Shown piece after piece: positions 45,570 to 56,100 of a DNA stretch of 64,000 nucleotides. Position numbers and translations under genes: made by a program. Within the stretch, counting starts at the first letter, position 1; every line of letters starts with the position of its first letter. Source of the DNA: CAVPCZ01 sp963779225 (lineage in GTDB: Bacteria; Bacteroidota; Ignavibacteria; UBA10030; UBA6906). The stretch spans positions 1,488,001 through 1,552,000 of the forward strand of contig CAVZWW010000003.1 of assembly GCA_963779225.1 (NCBI GenBank). The letters run 5' to 3'. Under the pieces are notes generated by a model. It worked only from the letters and a program-made list of their open reading frames with translations, was not told the DNA's origin and made no database searches.

Positions 45570-46847
45570 TTGCTCAACACGAGGGTCGATAGCATCTGGG
45601 TCAATAAATGGCCGACACCTGCGAAGACGCTCTACACGATCTACAGCCTCAGGCCCGAAGGATTTGCCGGTCCTCTCTTCGAAGCCCCTGCCCCCCGTGA
45701 CTCCCACTATGTGTCCCTCTGGAACCATGAGGAACTGGACACGGTCATGGTCGGCGGGAAATCCTACGTGCCGTCAACGGTCGATGGATTCAGCAGATCC
45801 TGGCTGGGGACACGCCGCGAAGGAAATGTGGATTGTCTTGCTCTGTTTCCCCGGCTTCTGCAGGTGGATCTGGATCAGGATTCTCTTTCCATCAATGTCT
45901 CTGCCGGGGATTCCGTTGTCGTATGGGCGGGAACACCTTCTTACACAACACGGTCCGTTCGATTCCGCGCCGGAAAGATTGCCCTCTCCCTGCACGCAGC
46001 ACTCGGCAGGCACGAAGAGAAATTCGTAGTGCAGCTCTTTGATGGGGCGGGGCTCCTGGATGAGCGCGTGCTGTATGTCCCGCTGGCAACTCCCCGGCTG
46101 ATTTCCAAGCGGGAAAAAACGGCGCCGGCCGGAACATTGCCTCCCGATATGGTGATAATTCCCGCCGGCACATTCACCTACACGCCGACGCGGAGTTTCC
46201 TGAGCCCCAACGAAGTGATTCCCTACCCGGGGTCGAAAAACACCATCGTCACGTTGCCTCTCTTTTTCATGGACCGTTATCCGGTCACCAACGCCCGGTA
46301 CAAAGAATTTCTCACCGCGACGGGTTACAGACCGGCTGACACGACGAACTTCCTCAAACACTGGAACCAGGGAAATCCACCGAAGGGAATGGAGAATCAC
46401 CCGGTGGTTTATGTCGACCGATCCGATGCACGGGCCTATGCACAGTGGGCGGGGAAGCGGCTTCCAAGGGAAATCGAGTGGCAGTACGCTGCGCAAGGCG
46501 GAGATGGCCGCAAGTATCCATGGGGTAACATATGCGATTCGACGAAGTGCAACCAGAATCGGGGTACTACCAGCCCTGTTGATGCCTACCCGGAAGGGAA
46601 GAGTCCTTTCGGCGTCATGGATCTTGTGGGAAACGTGTGGCAGCTGACCGGCGACCTGTACGACAACGGTACGTTTTACTACACGGTGATTCGCGGGGGG
46701 AGCTACTACAATCCTACAGCAAGCTGGTGGTATGTGCAGGGTGGCCCGCAGCCTGCGGACAATCCCCAGATCCTGCTGCTCGTCTCACCCGGATTCGACC
46801 GGTGTGCAACGGTCGGGTTCCGTTGCGTCAAGGATGCTGGACAATAA
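45570..46847 (+). CDS. C-terminal part of the same gene: beta domain plus formylglycine-generating-enzyme-like fold
   Basis: In frame the coding extends upstream to about 45498; TTG 45570 is not a true start. The first 150 residues complete the barrel protein's beta domain ('WVNKWPTPAKTLYTIYSLRPEG', partly). From about 'PPDMVIIPAGTFTYTPTRS' to the end is an FGE-sulfatase/SUMF1-type domain: 'PLFFMDRYPVTNARYKEFL', 'RLPREIEWQYAAQGGDGRKYPWGN', 'VGNVWQLTGDLY' and the closing 'GFRCVKDA'. The catalytic Cys pair of true formylglycine-generating enzymes is not evident, so the domain probably serves as a binding or structural fold. Such a fusion to a glycosidase-like barrel is uncommon. Confidence 0.65.
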   Translation: MLNTRVDSIWVNKWPTPAKTLYTIYSLRPEGFAGPLFEAPAPRDSHYVSLWNHEELDTVMVGGKSYVPSTVDGFSRSWLGTRREGNVDCLALFPRLLQVDLDQDSLSINVSAGDSVVVWAGTPSYTTRSVRFRAGKIALSLHAALGRHEEKFVVQLFDGAGLLDERVLYVPLATPRLISKREKTAPAGTLPPDMVIIPAGTFTYTPTRSFLSPNEVIPYPGSKNTIVTLPLFFMDRYPVTNARYKEFLTATGYRPADTTNFLKHWNQGNPPKGMENHPVVYVDRSDARAYAQWAGKRLPREIEWQYAAQGGDGRKYPWGNICDSTKCNQNRGTTSPVDAYPEGKSPFGVMDLVGNVWQLTGDLYDNGTFYYTVIRGGSYYNPTASWWYVQGGPQPADNPQILLLVSPGFDRCATVGFRCVKDAGQ

Positions 46848-46870
46848 CTTGTCTGCAGAAGGAGAGATGC

Positions 46871-48832
46871 ATGATCCGGAGAATCTTGAGTGCACTGGCC
46901 CTTGCATGCTGCGGTATCCCCGCATTGCTCGCGCAGGGTCCCTTCGACAACATCCTCTCGCCGGCCCGTCTGCCGATGTTGAAGGAGTCGAGGCTGCGAC
47001 AGATCTCCAGCCACGACACCAGCGGCGGGAACAGCGATTTTGTCGCGATCGCAGCCGGTGCGACGGCGGAGATTGCAAGGATGGAAGGACCCGGCGTGAT
47101 TGTCGGAATATGGTGCACGGTGGCCTCCCCCGATCCATACTTCCTCCGGCGTACGTTGCTGCGGATGTACTGGGACGGAGAGACGGCCCCTTCCGTCGAT
47201 GTTCCGCTCGGCGACTTCTTCGGAACAGGATTCCAGTACAAACAGTACATCACACCGTATACGGGGATGTCCAGCGGTGGCTACTACTGCTACTTCCCCA
47301 TGCCGTTCGCCAAATCCGCACGGATCGAAGTCGTGAATGAAACCGGAGAGGAAATCAACTCCTTCTACTATCATATCGACTACCAGCAGCTCTCGCGGCC
47401 TCTCGGCGGGGATGTGGCCTATTTCCATGCCACATGGCACAGGGAACCCAGGACCGACCCCCGCGCGGTGTACACGCTCCTCAACGCCAAAGGACGGGGG
47501 CACCTCGTGGGTGTGAATATGAGCATGCAGAGCTATAACAACGACATGCAGTATCTCGAAGGGGACGAGCTGGTCTATGTGGACGGTGAGAAGTTGCCGT
47601 CCATTGCCGGGACCGGTACGGAAGACTACTTTAACGGTGGCTGGTACTTCAACAAAGGTGAATTCGCGGCGCCCTATCACGGCCTGATTCTCAAGGACGA
47701 TTCCCTGCAACGCATCGCCGCCTACCGGTTCCACATACAGGATGCCATCCCGTTCACCACATCTCTCCGGTTTGCCATTGAACACGGCGACCGGAACACC
47801 GAGATCGCGGACTACAGCAGCACCGCATACTGGTACCAGCTGGAGCCGCATATGCCGCTGTCGCCTATGCCTCCTGCCGGATTCCGTATCCCGCTCCGGG
47901 TCGTTGTTCCTAACGGCGCTGTGGAAGCCGAAGCGCTTACACCGTCCGGAACCGCAGCGCCCATCCGCACCGAGGATATGACACCGTTCGGAGCCGAGTG
48001 GAGTGGGATGAAGCAGCTTCTTGTGCTCACGGAAAAACAGGGAGACGGCTTTGTGCTTGCGCTCCCGGCGATCGAAGAAATGTACGATGTCTCGCTCTAC
48101 TATACACGCGGTCAATCCTATGGAAGTGTCGTGGTGCAACACGACGGTCAAAAAGTCGGGAGTATCGAAGGATTTGGTGCTTCGACGATACCGGGGGGGA
48201 AGGTCCTGCTGAAAGGACTCGGGTCACACGAAGGGTACATCAAACTCCAGTTTTCGGTGGAAGGGAAGGATGCGAAGTCTTCCGGATATGCCGTCGGGCT
48301 GGATGCATTCACGCTCGAGCCTCACAGGGTCTATATCCCCGAGTGGTATCTGATCGGGCCGTTCCCCAACCAGCGCGACGCAAAACTCCGTCGCCTCGGT
48401 CTGGATACGGTGTTCCCTCCCGAAAAATCGATTGACCTTGCGGCAAGCTACGCCGGTGTGGATCAGCAGCCTGTGAAGTGGATATTGACGAAAACTCCTG
48501 CAAAAGGACGGATGGATCTGTATCAGTTCGACCCGTACGAAATGGTCGTGGTCTATGCCCTGACCTATGTGTACTCGCCAAAACAACAGACCGTCCCCCT
48601 CCTTCTGGGCAGTGATGACGGCGTCAAGGTGTTTCTGAATGGGCTTGAGATCCATCGTTTTCTGGCCATCCGGGTGGCTGCGCCGGACCAGGACCGTGTG
48701 CTGCTCAACCTGAAGGAGGGATGGAATGCTCTGATGCTGAAGATCGAGAACAACTATGGCGGTTACAATTTCTACGCACGCGTTCTCGATCCGGGGCATA
48801 GCCTCGTGTTCAGTCCAATCAAGAAACACTGA
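46871..48832 (+). CDS. DUF2961 / GH172-like glycosidase
   Basis: A 653-residue exported protein (signal to 'CCGIPALLAQ'). ATG 46871 follows AAGGAGAG; the frame upstream is a shadow of the FGE segment. Residues about 25-370 are the DUF2961 domain: 'GPGVIVGIWCTVASPDPYFLRR' and the acidic motif 'GTGTEDYFNGGWY', with another conserved stretch 'DVPLGDFFGTGFQY'. DUF2961 is now glycoside hydrolase family 172, whose studied members act on alpha-D-fructofuranosyl and alpha-D-arabinofuranosyl bonds. A C-terminal jelly-roll (about 490-650, 'WYLIGPFPNQRD', 'LLLGSDDGVKVFLNG') probably binds sugar. Its presence points to a furanose-containing substrate. Confidence 0.82.
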   Translation: MIRRILSALALACCGIPALLAQGPFDNILSPARLPMLKESRLRQISSHDTSGGNSDFVAIAAGATAEIARMEGPGVIVGIWCTVASPDPYFLRRTLLRMYWDGETAPSVDVPLGDFFGTGFQYKQYITPYTGMSSGGYYCYFPMPFAKSARIEVVNETGEEINSFYYHIDYQQLSRPLGGDVAYFHATWHREPRTDPRAVYTLLNAKGRGHLVGVNMSMQSYNNDMQYLEGDELVYVDGEKLPSIAGTGTEDYFNGGWYFNKGEFAAPYHGLILKDDSLQRIAAYRFHIQDAIPFTTSLRFAIEHGDRNTEIADYSSTAYWYQLEPHMPLSPMPPAGFRIPLRVVVPNGAVEAEALTPSGTAAPIRTEDMTPFGAEWSGMKQLLVLTEKQGDGFVLALPAIEEMYDVSLYYTRGQSYGSVVVQHDGQKVGSIEGFGASTIPGGKVLLKGLGSHEGYIKLQFSVEGKDAKSSGYAVGLDAFTLEPHRVYIPEWYLIGPFPNQRDAKLRRLGLDTVFPPEKSIDLAASYAGVDQQPVKWILTKTPAKGRMDLYQFDPYEMVVVYALTYVYSPKQQTVPLLLGSDDGVKVFLNGLEIHRFLAIRVAAPDQDRVLLNLKEGWNALMLKIENNYGGYNFYARVLDPGHSLVFSPIKKH

Positions 48833-48846
48833 CCGGGAGTTTCACC

Positions 48847-50994
48847 GTGAATCTCCGACATCGTCTCGCAGGCATGCTGTTCACCATCGTTACCGCCGGG
48901 TCGCTGCAGGGGCAGGTTGTTGTGGGTGACCCGTATCTGACGATTCGTGCAGGTGCGAACGACCCTCTCTTTGCGACCTACGCGGCTGCCATGAGCCGTT
49001 CCCGCTTCTTCGCCGATAAAGCGTACTTCATGGACTACTTCACGCCCGACAAACCGATTACGTATTCCAGTCAGTACGCGGGGGATCTGGCGGTTGTGTG
49101 GAAGTTCAACAACATGGTTATCAACCGGATTCGGGACTTTGCCCGCCCGCCCGTTGTTATCGCGACCTTCCCGGACATGGCGGTGCTGGAGTATGAACCC
49201 TTCAAGGATGTACAGGTTCAGGAAGTCTTCTGCGTGTACAGTTCCGGATCGGCGGTGATCGACCTTCACCTGGAGAACCGTGGGACGGTCCCGCTCGTGC
49301 TGATGGCGTATCCCCTTCTGCATCTGCCACAGGATTCCCTTAGAGTGGTTCGGCACGATCCGGGTGCATCGGGCACGGTCTTCACCCATCACGAACAGCT
49401 TGTCCGGCTGCACAGCAATCTCTACAAGGACCGGGGGTATCCCACCGATTTCCGGAATCTGCTTTCCTCACGGCCCGCTCCCGACAGCCACGGGGCATAC
49501 GAATTCTGTTCGCTGGAGGACTTCTATTTTGCGGTCAAGCGGTTGAGCAAGGTCCATGAGAACGTAAAAGCCCTGAACATCAGGGATAGCGGACCGGCGA
49601 CCATCGTCACATTGCAGAACACCCTGACATTAAGGCCGGGTGAAAAGGCAGCGTTACGGTTTGTGCGCAGTGTGCAGGATGCACGTCGGCCCGAAGCGGA
49701 ACTGCTGGCAGACGCCGGCAGCGCTCTCACAGCGGATCTGCAGAAGACCGTGGATGACAATGTTGCGCTCTTCCGTTCGGTGCCACGTGTGCACTTCAAG
49801 TCGCCGGCGGAGAAACTTGTCTATCTCGGGGCCTTCAATCTTGTCCGGCAGTGCATGCTCCCCCCGGACGGGCAGACGAAACACAACTATTATGTTTTTT
49901 CCCGCAACCCGGTGTGGGGCTGGGGCCATGGTCACCAGGTCATGCACGAGTCCCTCTCCATGATTCCGTATGTCTACCTCGATGCCCGGTCCGCCGAGGA
50001 GTCCCAGCGCGTCTACATGGAGCAGCAATACGAAGACGGGTTGATCGCTTACCGCCACGGTCCGCGCGGGCCACAGGTCTATCCGCATGAAGGAACCCCC
50101 ACCACCTCCGCACCCTTCTTCTCGTGGACGAACTGGGAGATGTACAGCGTCACCAAAAATAGAGCTTTCCTTGCTGAATCCTATGCCGCCGGATCACGCT
50201 TCATCCGCTATCTGGAACAGGAGCGCGATGCCGACCGGGATGGGATGTATGAGTGGGGTCCGTACGGGATCATCGAAAATGTCCGTGACGGATGGAATGT
50301 GGTGTTCCAGCTGTTCTCGGAAGGGGAGGACGAAGGACGGGATATTTCCCATGAGCTCGACGTGCTTGATCTTACCGCGGAAGTGGCGAACGAGATGTTC
50401 TCCCTGAGGCAAATGGCGCAGGAGCTTAAGGATACTGCGGGCGTGAGGGAGTGGTCTACGAAATTCCAGCGGACCGCAGACCTGATCAACAGGTACATGT
50501 GGGATCCCAAAGACAAATTCTACTATAACGTTTCCATGTCCGACAACACCTTCGAGTTTGAAGGGAAGAGCCTGAGGCGCAAGGAATTGATCGGCTTTCT
50601 CCCGATGTGGGCGCATGTCGCCACGAAGGAACAAGCCCGGGAGCTCGTCAAGCATCTGACCGATCCCGGTCAATTCTGGCGCCGTTTCGGTGTCCCGACA
50701 CTGGCCGCAAACGACCCAAACTATACGCCGTTTGTGGACGGATGCTGCCGCTGGAACGGTCCGGTGTGGCTGCTCTGGGACTATATCGTCATGCGCGGAC
50801 TCAAGAACTACGGGTACCATGATATTGCCGGAGCGGTCGCCGAACGGATGATGCTGGCGGTGACAACGCAGCTGGCAACCAACCATCGTTTTTGGGAATC
50901 GTACAGCCCAGACTATGCCGTGCAGGAGAGTCCCTCCAACTACATCTGGGATTCCATCATGGCCAGAGTGCTTATTGACTATTATGCGAAGTGA
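48847..50994 (+). CDS. MGH1/GH63-like glycosidase (paralogue of 41298-44027)
   Basis: A 715-residue exported enzyme, GTG start with GGGAG nine bases before it and a signal peptide ending 'SLQGQ'. It shares with the 41298 protein an opening 'DPLFATYAAAMSRSRFF', the barrel motifs 'NYYVFSRNPVWGWGHGHQVMHE', 'NWEMYSVTKNRAFLAESY', 'ERDADRDGMYEWG', 'FWRRFGVPTLAANDP' and 'RWNGPVWLLWDYI', but lacks the fibronectin-like insertion, which explains the 194-residue difference. The two therefore arose by duplication and likely act on related alpha-linkages. It is 14 bases after the GH172-like gene. Confidence 0.76.
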   Translation: MNLRHRLAGMLFTIVTAGSLQGQVVVGDPYLTIRAGANDPLFATYAAAMSRSRFFADKAYFMDYFTPDKPITYSSQYAGDLAVVWKFNNMVINRIRDFARPPVVIATFPDMAVLEYEPFKDVQVQEVFCVYSSGSAVIDLHLENRGTVPLVLMAYPLLHLPQDSLRVVRHDPGASGTVFTHHEQLVRLHSNLYKDRGYPTDFRNLLSSRPAPDSHGAYEFCSLEDFYFAVKRLSKVHENVKALNIRDSGPATIVTLQNTLTLRPGEKAALRFVRSVQDARRPEAELLADAGSALTADLQKTVDDNVALFRSVPRVHFKSPAEKLVYLGAFNLVRQCMLPPDGQTKHNYYVFSRNPVWGWGHGHQVMHESLSMIPYVYLDARSAEESQRVYMEQQYEDGLIAYRHGPRGPQVYPHEGTPTTSAPFFSWTNWEMYSVTKNRAFLAESYAAGSRFIRYLEQERDADRDGMYEWGPYGIIENVRDGWNVVFQLFSEGEDEGRDISHELDVLDLTAEVANEMFSLRQMAQELKDTAGVREWSTKFQRTADLINRYMWDPKDKFYYNVSMSDNTFEFEGKSLRRKELIGFLPMWAHVATKEQARELVKHLTDPGQFWRRFGVPTLAANDPNYTPFVDGCCRWNGPVWLLWDYIVMRGLKNYGYHDIAGAVAERMMLAVTTQLATNHRFWESYSPDYAVQESPSNYIWDSIMARVLIDYYAK

Positions 50995-51024
50995 ATGTAT
51001 CTGCCAACAGGAGAGGAAATCAAC

Positions 51025-53112
51025 ATGCCCGGTCATCACGGATGTGCCGTCACGCCCTGGCTTATCACGGTTCTTCTGGCGATTGCCTTCCCGTTTGAAG
51101 TGAGGGCCCAGATCACCCGGATTCTCCCCGTGAAAATCGGCGCAGCAATTCAGGCGGGCAGCGTACGGGTGACCTATGCGCCGCCGGCCGGAGCCGATAC
51201 GCTGAAACCTTTTGACGGGAACCCTTTTACGGAGTTTGCCGCCCTCGCCAGCGATTCGATTGTGGTAACCCTGGAATGTGACTCGTTGGTCCACATGGAA
51301 AAGAGCAAAGTGTTCTTCTGGAACTCCGGGGTGTGGAAGCTGGAAATTGCCGATTCGCTCGCCCACTTGGACTCCCGAACAGGTTCGTATGCGGTCCTGA
51401 CGGAAGGGAAGGCATTTTCCCCGTTCATGTGGGATTCAGTGACGTTCGCCCCGCGCATTGCGCGCTTTGTCCGCCTCCGCGGGGTGAGCACACAGGGGCC
51501 GGGTATCTATATCGGGGAATGGATGCTGGAAGGGACGGTGACCTTCACCTCCTTTGTCATTCTTCCCCCGGATCTCCGCGTGATTCCCGGCGGAGTGCTG
51601 CAATTGAGCGTAAACATCAAGGATGATCAGGGCGTGGTCCACCCTAACTTTTTGACCGAACCCCTGGATTGGGGAACGGGAGATCCCTCTATTGCCCGCG
51701 TCGATCCGGATGGCAAGTTGAGCGGGCTGGCTCTCGGTACGACCACCGTTACTGTGCGGACGGATGCACAGACCCTCTCGGGTACGGCGCCGGTTTCCGT
51801 TGTCCAGGACTTCCGGCCGGAGAAGGTGGCGCCGATGATCGTTAAGGTCGCCGTCGTGTACCAGGACCCCATGTTGTCCTCTGCGAACCGGATACACGAA
51901 GAATTTCACTGGCGGGACCCCCGAGTGCTGGCACCCGCGTTGGTCAAACACTTCCGGGAATGCACCGACAGTGTCGTGAACTTCCAGCTCACTGAGACGG
52001 TCGAAGCGACCCAGCTTTTTACGCGGTACAAAGGAACCTATATGACGGTCGAACAATATGTTCAGCTGCTGAAAGAGCCGGGGTGGTCGACGCTAAAGGC
52101 TGCTTCGGATAGCGGACAGCTTCAGTTCGACTACCGGGAGTTTGTGAAGTTCTATCATTTCGATGACAAAAGAAATGCGGGCCAGATCGACGAAGTATGG
52201 GTCTTCGCGGGTCCGTATCTGTCCATGTGGGAGTCGCAGCTCATGGGTCCGAATGCATTCTGGTGGAACTCCCCCCCGATCAAGGATGGCACAGCACTGA
52301 CCAGACTACTCTCGGTCATGGGACTCAACTACGAGCGGGGAGTGGATCAGGCGTTTCACAGCTTCGGACACCGTACCGAAAGTGCAATCGTTCAGGCATA
52401 CCGCGAGGCTCAGGGGAAACCCTGGAATCCGCAATCGCCAAACCCCACCCCTTGGGATCGGTTCACCCGCATCAACAAAGACATGCCCGGACAGGCACAT
52501 GTGGGAAATGTCCATTTTCCGCCGAACGGGGTCAAGGACTACGATTACGGCAATACAACGCTGGTGACATCGTACGCAGAGAACTGGTACCGTTACCCCT
52601 ATCTGTTCGAGCAAGTCAGCCAGGTGAATGTTTCAACATGGTACTATACTCCGGGAGAGCCGCTGGCTGAGGGTCTGGATCACCTCGGATACCTCCGCTG
52701 GTGGTACGGCCATCTGCCTCGTTATGTCGGCGTGTCGGACGGTGTGCTCAACAACTGGTGGCACTATGCCCTGGATTACGAATCTGCCGTCGCCCTGGCA
52801 AAAAGTCTGTCCTCTGCTGATGTCCCTTCCTTCAACATGTCGATACCCGGGGAGTTGCAGCTGCAACAGAACTATCCGAACCCTTTTAATCCCTCGACGT
52901 CCATAGAGTTTACTCTTGGAACACGTTCCCCTGTGACGCTGCAGGTGTTCAATGTTCTGGGACAGTGTGTCGCGCACGTGCTTGATGGCGTGGCGGATGC
53001 GGGCCCGCACCGGCTGCAGTTTGACGGACAAGCACTTGCTTCCGGCATCTACTTCTATCGCCTGTCAACGCCGCTGGGAGTGTCAACCAAGAAAATGACT
53101 CTGGTGAAATAA
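51025..53112 (+). CDS. Secreted F5/8-like, Big2-like protein with T9SS sorting tail
   Basis: A 695-residue exported protein. ATG 51025 has AGGAGAGG eight bases upstream and starts the signal peptide; ATG 50995 would add ten residues. Residues about 20-170 resemble a discoidin (F5/8 type C) carbohydrate-binding fold, 175-260 a bacterial Ig-like Big2 module ('GDPSIARVDPDGKLSGLALGT'). The middle 350 residues are unassigned, with His/Trp/Tyr-rich motifs ('QAFHSFGHRTES', 'NNWWHYALDYES'), perhaps a metallohydrolase-like domain. It ends with 'LQQNYPNPFNPSTSIEF' and a standard T9SS tail. Likely a surface glycan-binding or hydrolytic protein. Overlaps the next start by one base. Confidence 0.75.
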   Translation: MPGHHGCAVTPWLITVLLAIAFPFEVRAQITRILPVKIGAAIQAGSVRVTYAPPAGADTLKPFDGNPFTEFAALASDSIVVTLECDSLVHMEKSKVFFWNSGVWKLEIADSLAHLDSRTGSYAVLTEGKAFSPFMWDSVTFAPRIARFVRLRGVSTQGPGIYIGEWMLEGTVTFTSFVILPPDLRVIPGGVLQLSVNIKDDQGVVHPNFLTEPLDWGTGDPSIARVDPDGKLSGLALGTTTVTVRTDAQTLSGTAPVSVVQDFRPEKVAPMIVKVAVVYQDPMLSSANRIHEEFHWRDPRVLAPALVKHFRECTDSVVNFQLTETVEATQLFTRYKGTYMTVEQYVQLLKEPGWSTLKAASDSGQLQFDYREFVKFYHFDDKRNAGQIDEVWVFAGPYLSMWESQLMGPNAFWWNSPPIKDGTALTRLLSVMGLNYERGVDQAFHSFGHRTESAIVQAYREAQGKPWNPQSPNPTPWDRFTRINKDMPGQAHVGNVHFPPNGVKDYDYGNTTLVTSYAENWYRYPYLFEQVSQVNVSTWYYTPGEPLAEGLDHLGYLRWWYGHLPRYVGVSDGVLNNWWHYALDYESAVALAKSLSSADVPSFNMSIPGELQLQQNYPNPFNPSTSIEFTLGTRSPVTLQVFNVLGQCVAHVLDGVADAGPHRLQFDGQALASGIYFYRLSTPLGVSTKKMTLVK

Positions 53113-56100
53113 TGCGTCGACGCCTGGTTTTTCTGTCGCTCTTCTTTGTCACGACCGCTGTGTCTCTCGGCCTCGAATCCCGCCGGGTCACGGTTGGGTA
53201 CGCGACGTTCACCTCCCGGTTGACGGCTGAAGACAGTGCTGCCCTGGCCTGGCTCACGCGCAATCCGCTCTTCACGGTTGCCGTAGTGCCGCTTGATACT
53301 CCCGCCCCGGCCATCCCGGCGTATGACCTAGTCTGGGTTCATCTTCCGGATTCCGCGGCCTACCGGAACAGTCTTTCCGGCGAATCCGGCCGGAAGGTCT
53401 TGACAACGTATGCTGCACGAGGAGGAAAGCTGCTCTGCACGGGCTTTGCCGCATTCCTGGCCAACGATCTGGGTTTTGAACGGATCCGGCCCACGGTACG
53501 GTATGATACCCTGCAGGACGATTGGCTCTGGGACAAAAAAGGATTCCAGAGTCACCTGGGACACCCGATCTTCGCAGGCCTCTTTGGAGGGGATTATGTC
53601 TGGGACGCGCGCGAGGATCAGGTTTTGCCCGTCGTTGGCTACTACGATATGGCGTGGCCCGCACAGAGCAAAGTGCTGGCGGTGGAAAAATCCTACGTGT
53701 TCATGCACGCAGAGCGCAAAACAGTCCTGGAACTTCGCGCTCAGAAAGGCCGGATGATCTCCATCGGCGGACTCATCTACTTTGCCCGGCAAAACACCAT
53801 GCGCCGCACCATGGAGAAGTTTCTCGAGAACACGCTCCTGTACCTTGCCGGCCGGAATACAGGCGGACCCGTTACGACGTGGGAACCCTCTGACGGTGTG
53901 CCCCGGCCGTTGACCGTCGGTTCCCGCCCACTCCGTCTGTCGGGCGAGCGGGATCTTCGACATCTTTCTGCCAGCGGATTGATGCTCTCCCGCGAGCGTC
54001 CGGAAAACGCGTTCTTTGATCTTGCCGGCAGGCGTGCGCTGGTGATGGGTCATGAGAACGGGGGCATCGATGAAGTGTGGATCCATCCCATACGGGTGTT
54101 GCGCGACTATCAGGCGGGGATTGTATCGGGAGATTCCGTCGCCTGGCTCCGGAACTTTCCGGTTTCAGTCGAGATAAGACCTGAATCGTTTACGCGCGTC
54201 TTCACATTGCCGGATGGACGCCTCACGGAGATCATCTATCCTTCCTTCGACCGCGCCGGAGGGCTCGTCCACTATGAAGCTTCAAGGCCGCTGCGCATCA
54301 TGATCCGCTTCCGCGCGGACCTGAGATTGATGTGGCCGTATGATGCGAGCGCCCTCGGGAACGCCTACTATGGGTACGACGAACCCTTGCGCGCCCTCCA
54401 CGTGCGTGACAGCAGCGGGACATTTGCCTGCGTATTTGGCGCAGACGCTCCGCCGCGTTCGCACCTCGCAGGCCCCTATGCGACCGTTGACCGCGGTCCG
54501 GAGGGCCTGACAGGAACACCAACCGGGGCCAATCAGGTGGCATTCGGGGCCGAATATGACATCAGACCGGAGACGCGGCATGTCCTCAACTTCTGTTTCG
54601 CCGGGACGAACGAAGGATGGAGGGTCGCGCTGGAAGACTACAGGTCTCTGCTCGAACACCCGGAGACAACCCATCGGGAGCTAGTCCGGCATTACCGGAC
54701 ACTTCTTTCGCGGAGTCTTTCCATCAGCTCACCCGATGCCGAATTCAACCGCCTCTGGCCATGGGCGATTGTGGGGGCGGACCGTTTTGTCACCCGCACA
54801 CCCGGACTCGGCACGGGGCTCGTTGCGGGATTCTCTACCGTTGCACGGGGTTGGGATGGCGCCCAGAAGATATCCGGGAGGCCGGGGTATGCCTGGTACT
54901 TCGGAAGGGATGCGGCCTGGTCAAGTTTCGCTCTCGACGGCTACGGCGACTTCGCGACCGTACGCAAGCAGCTGGAGCTGTATCAACATTTCCAGTATTT
55001 CTCGGGGAAGATCTACCATGAGCTCATGACCAGCGGGGTTGTCCATTTTGACGCCTCCGATGCGACGCCGCTATACGTTATTCTGGCGGGACATTATATG
55101 AGGGCGTCCGGCGATATCGACTTCATCAAGAAGAGCTGGCCCTCCCTGGAGCGCGCAATGGATTTTCTCTATTCTACGGACACCGACGGCGATGGACTCA
55201 TTGAAAATACCGATGTCGGGCACGGGTGGATGGAGCCGGGAGGATCCCTGTTCGGCGTGCACTCGGAAATGCATCTGTCTGTACTCTGGTCGCAGGCATT
55301 GCGCGAGGCGGCCTCGATTGCACAGGTTCTTGGAAAGAACGAGCTGGGTACGAAGTACGGCACCGACGCCGAAACGGTCCGGGTGATTGTCAACCGCGAT
55401 TTCTGGAATCCCCGGACGCAATTCTTCAATTATGGCAAGTTGAAAGGCGGGGGATTCCGGGAGGAACCGACTGCTCTTGCCGCGGCCGGCGCGCTCTATG
55501 GACTGCTTGATGATGCCAAAGCCCGGCCGATGCTGGACCAGCTTGCCGCCAACGGGTTCTCGACCAACTGGGGGGTGCGGGTTGTCAGCGGAACTTCACC
55601 GATCTTCAACCCCCGCAGCTACCAGGAAGGCAGTGTGTGGCCGCTGATGACCGGATGGACCGCTCTCGGCGAATACACATACGGGAATTCCACTCAGGGG
55701 TTTACGCATGTCATGAACGTGCTTCGGATCAAGAATCTCTGGTCCATGGGGTTCGTACAGGAAGTGATGCACGGTGCCGTCAACCGGCCGGCCGGCGTCT
55801 GCCCGCATCAGTGCTGGTCAGAAACCGCCATCCTGCATCCCGCCATCGAAGGAATGGTGGGCTGGAGTCCGGATGCGCCGCACCGTTCGGCGTTCCTCCG
55901 TCCCCGTTTTCCCCTTCACTGGGATTCGGTGTCGGTGTCGAACCTGAGGGTCGGTTCGACGGTCTTACAGTGCACAATGAATCGTGCACGACGAACGACG
56001 GTCTATACCGTGAGGCGGCTGAAAGGGCCTCCCTGTCTCGTGCACCTCGCACCGGAAATTCCTCCCAGCATGGAGGTGACCGCGGTAAAGGTCAACGGCG

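Noticed and set aside
46706..48151. 481-codon minus-strand opening opposite the GH172-like gene
   Set aside because: No start context or family motif; the plus-strand gene is well supported by DUF2961 motifs and a ribosome site.
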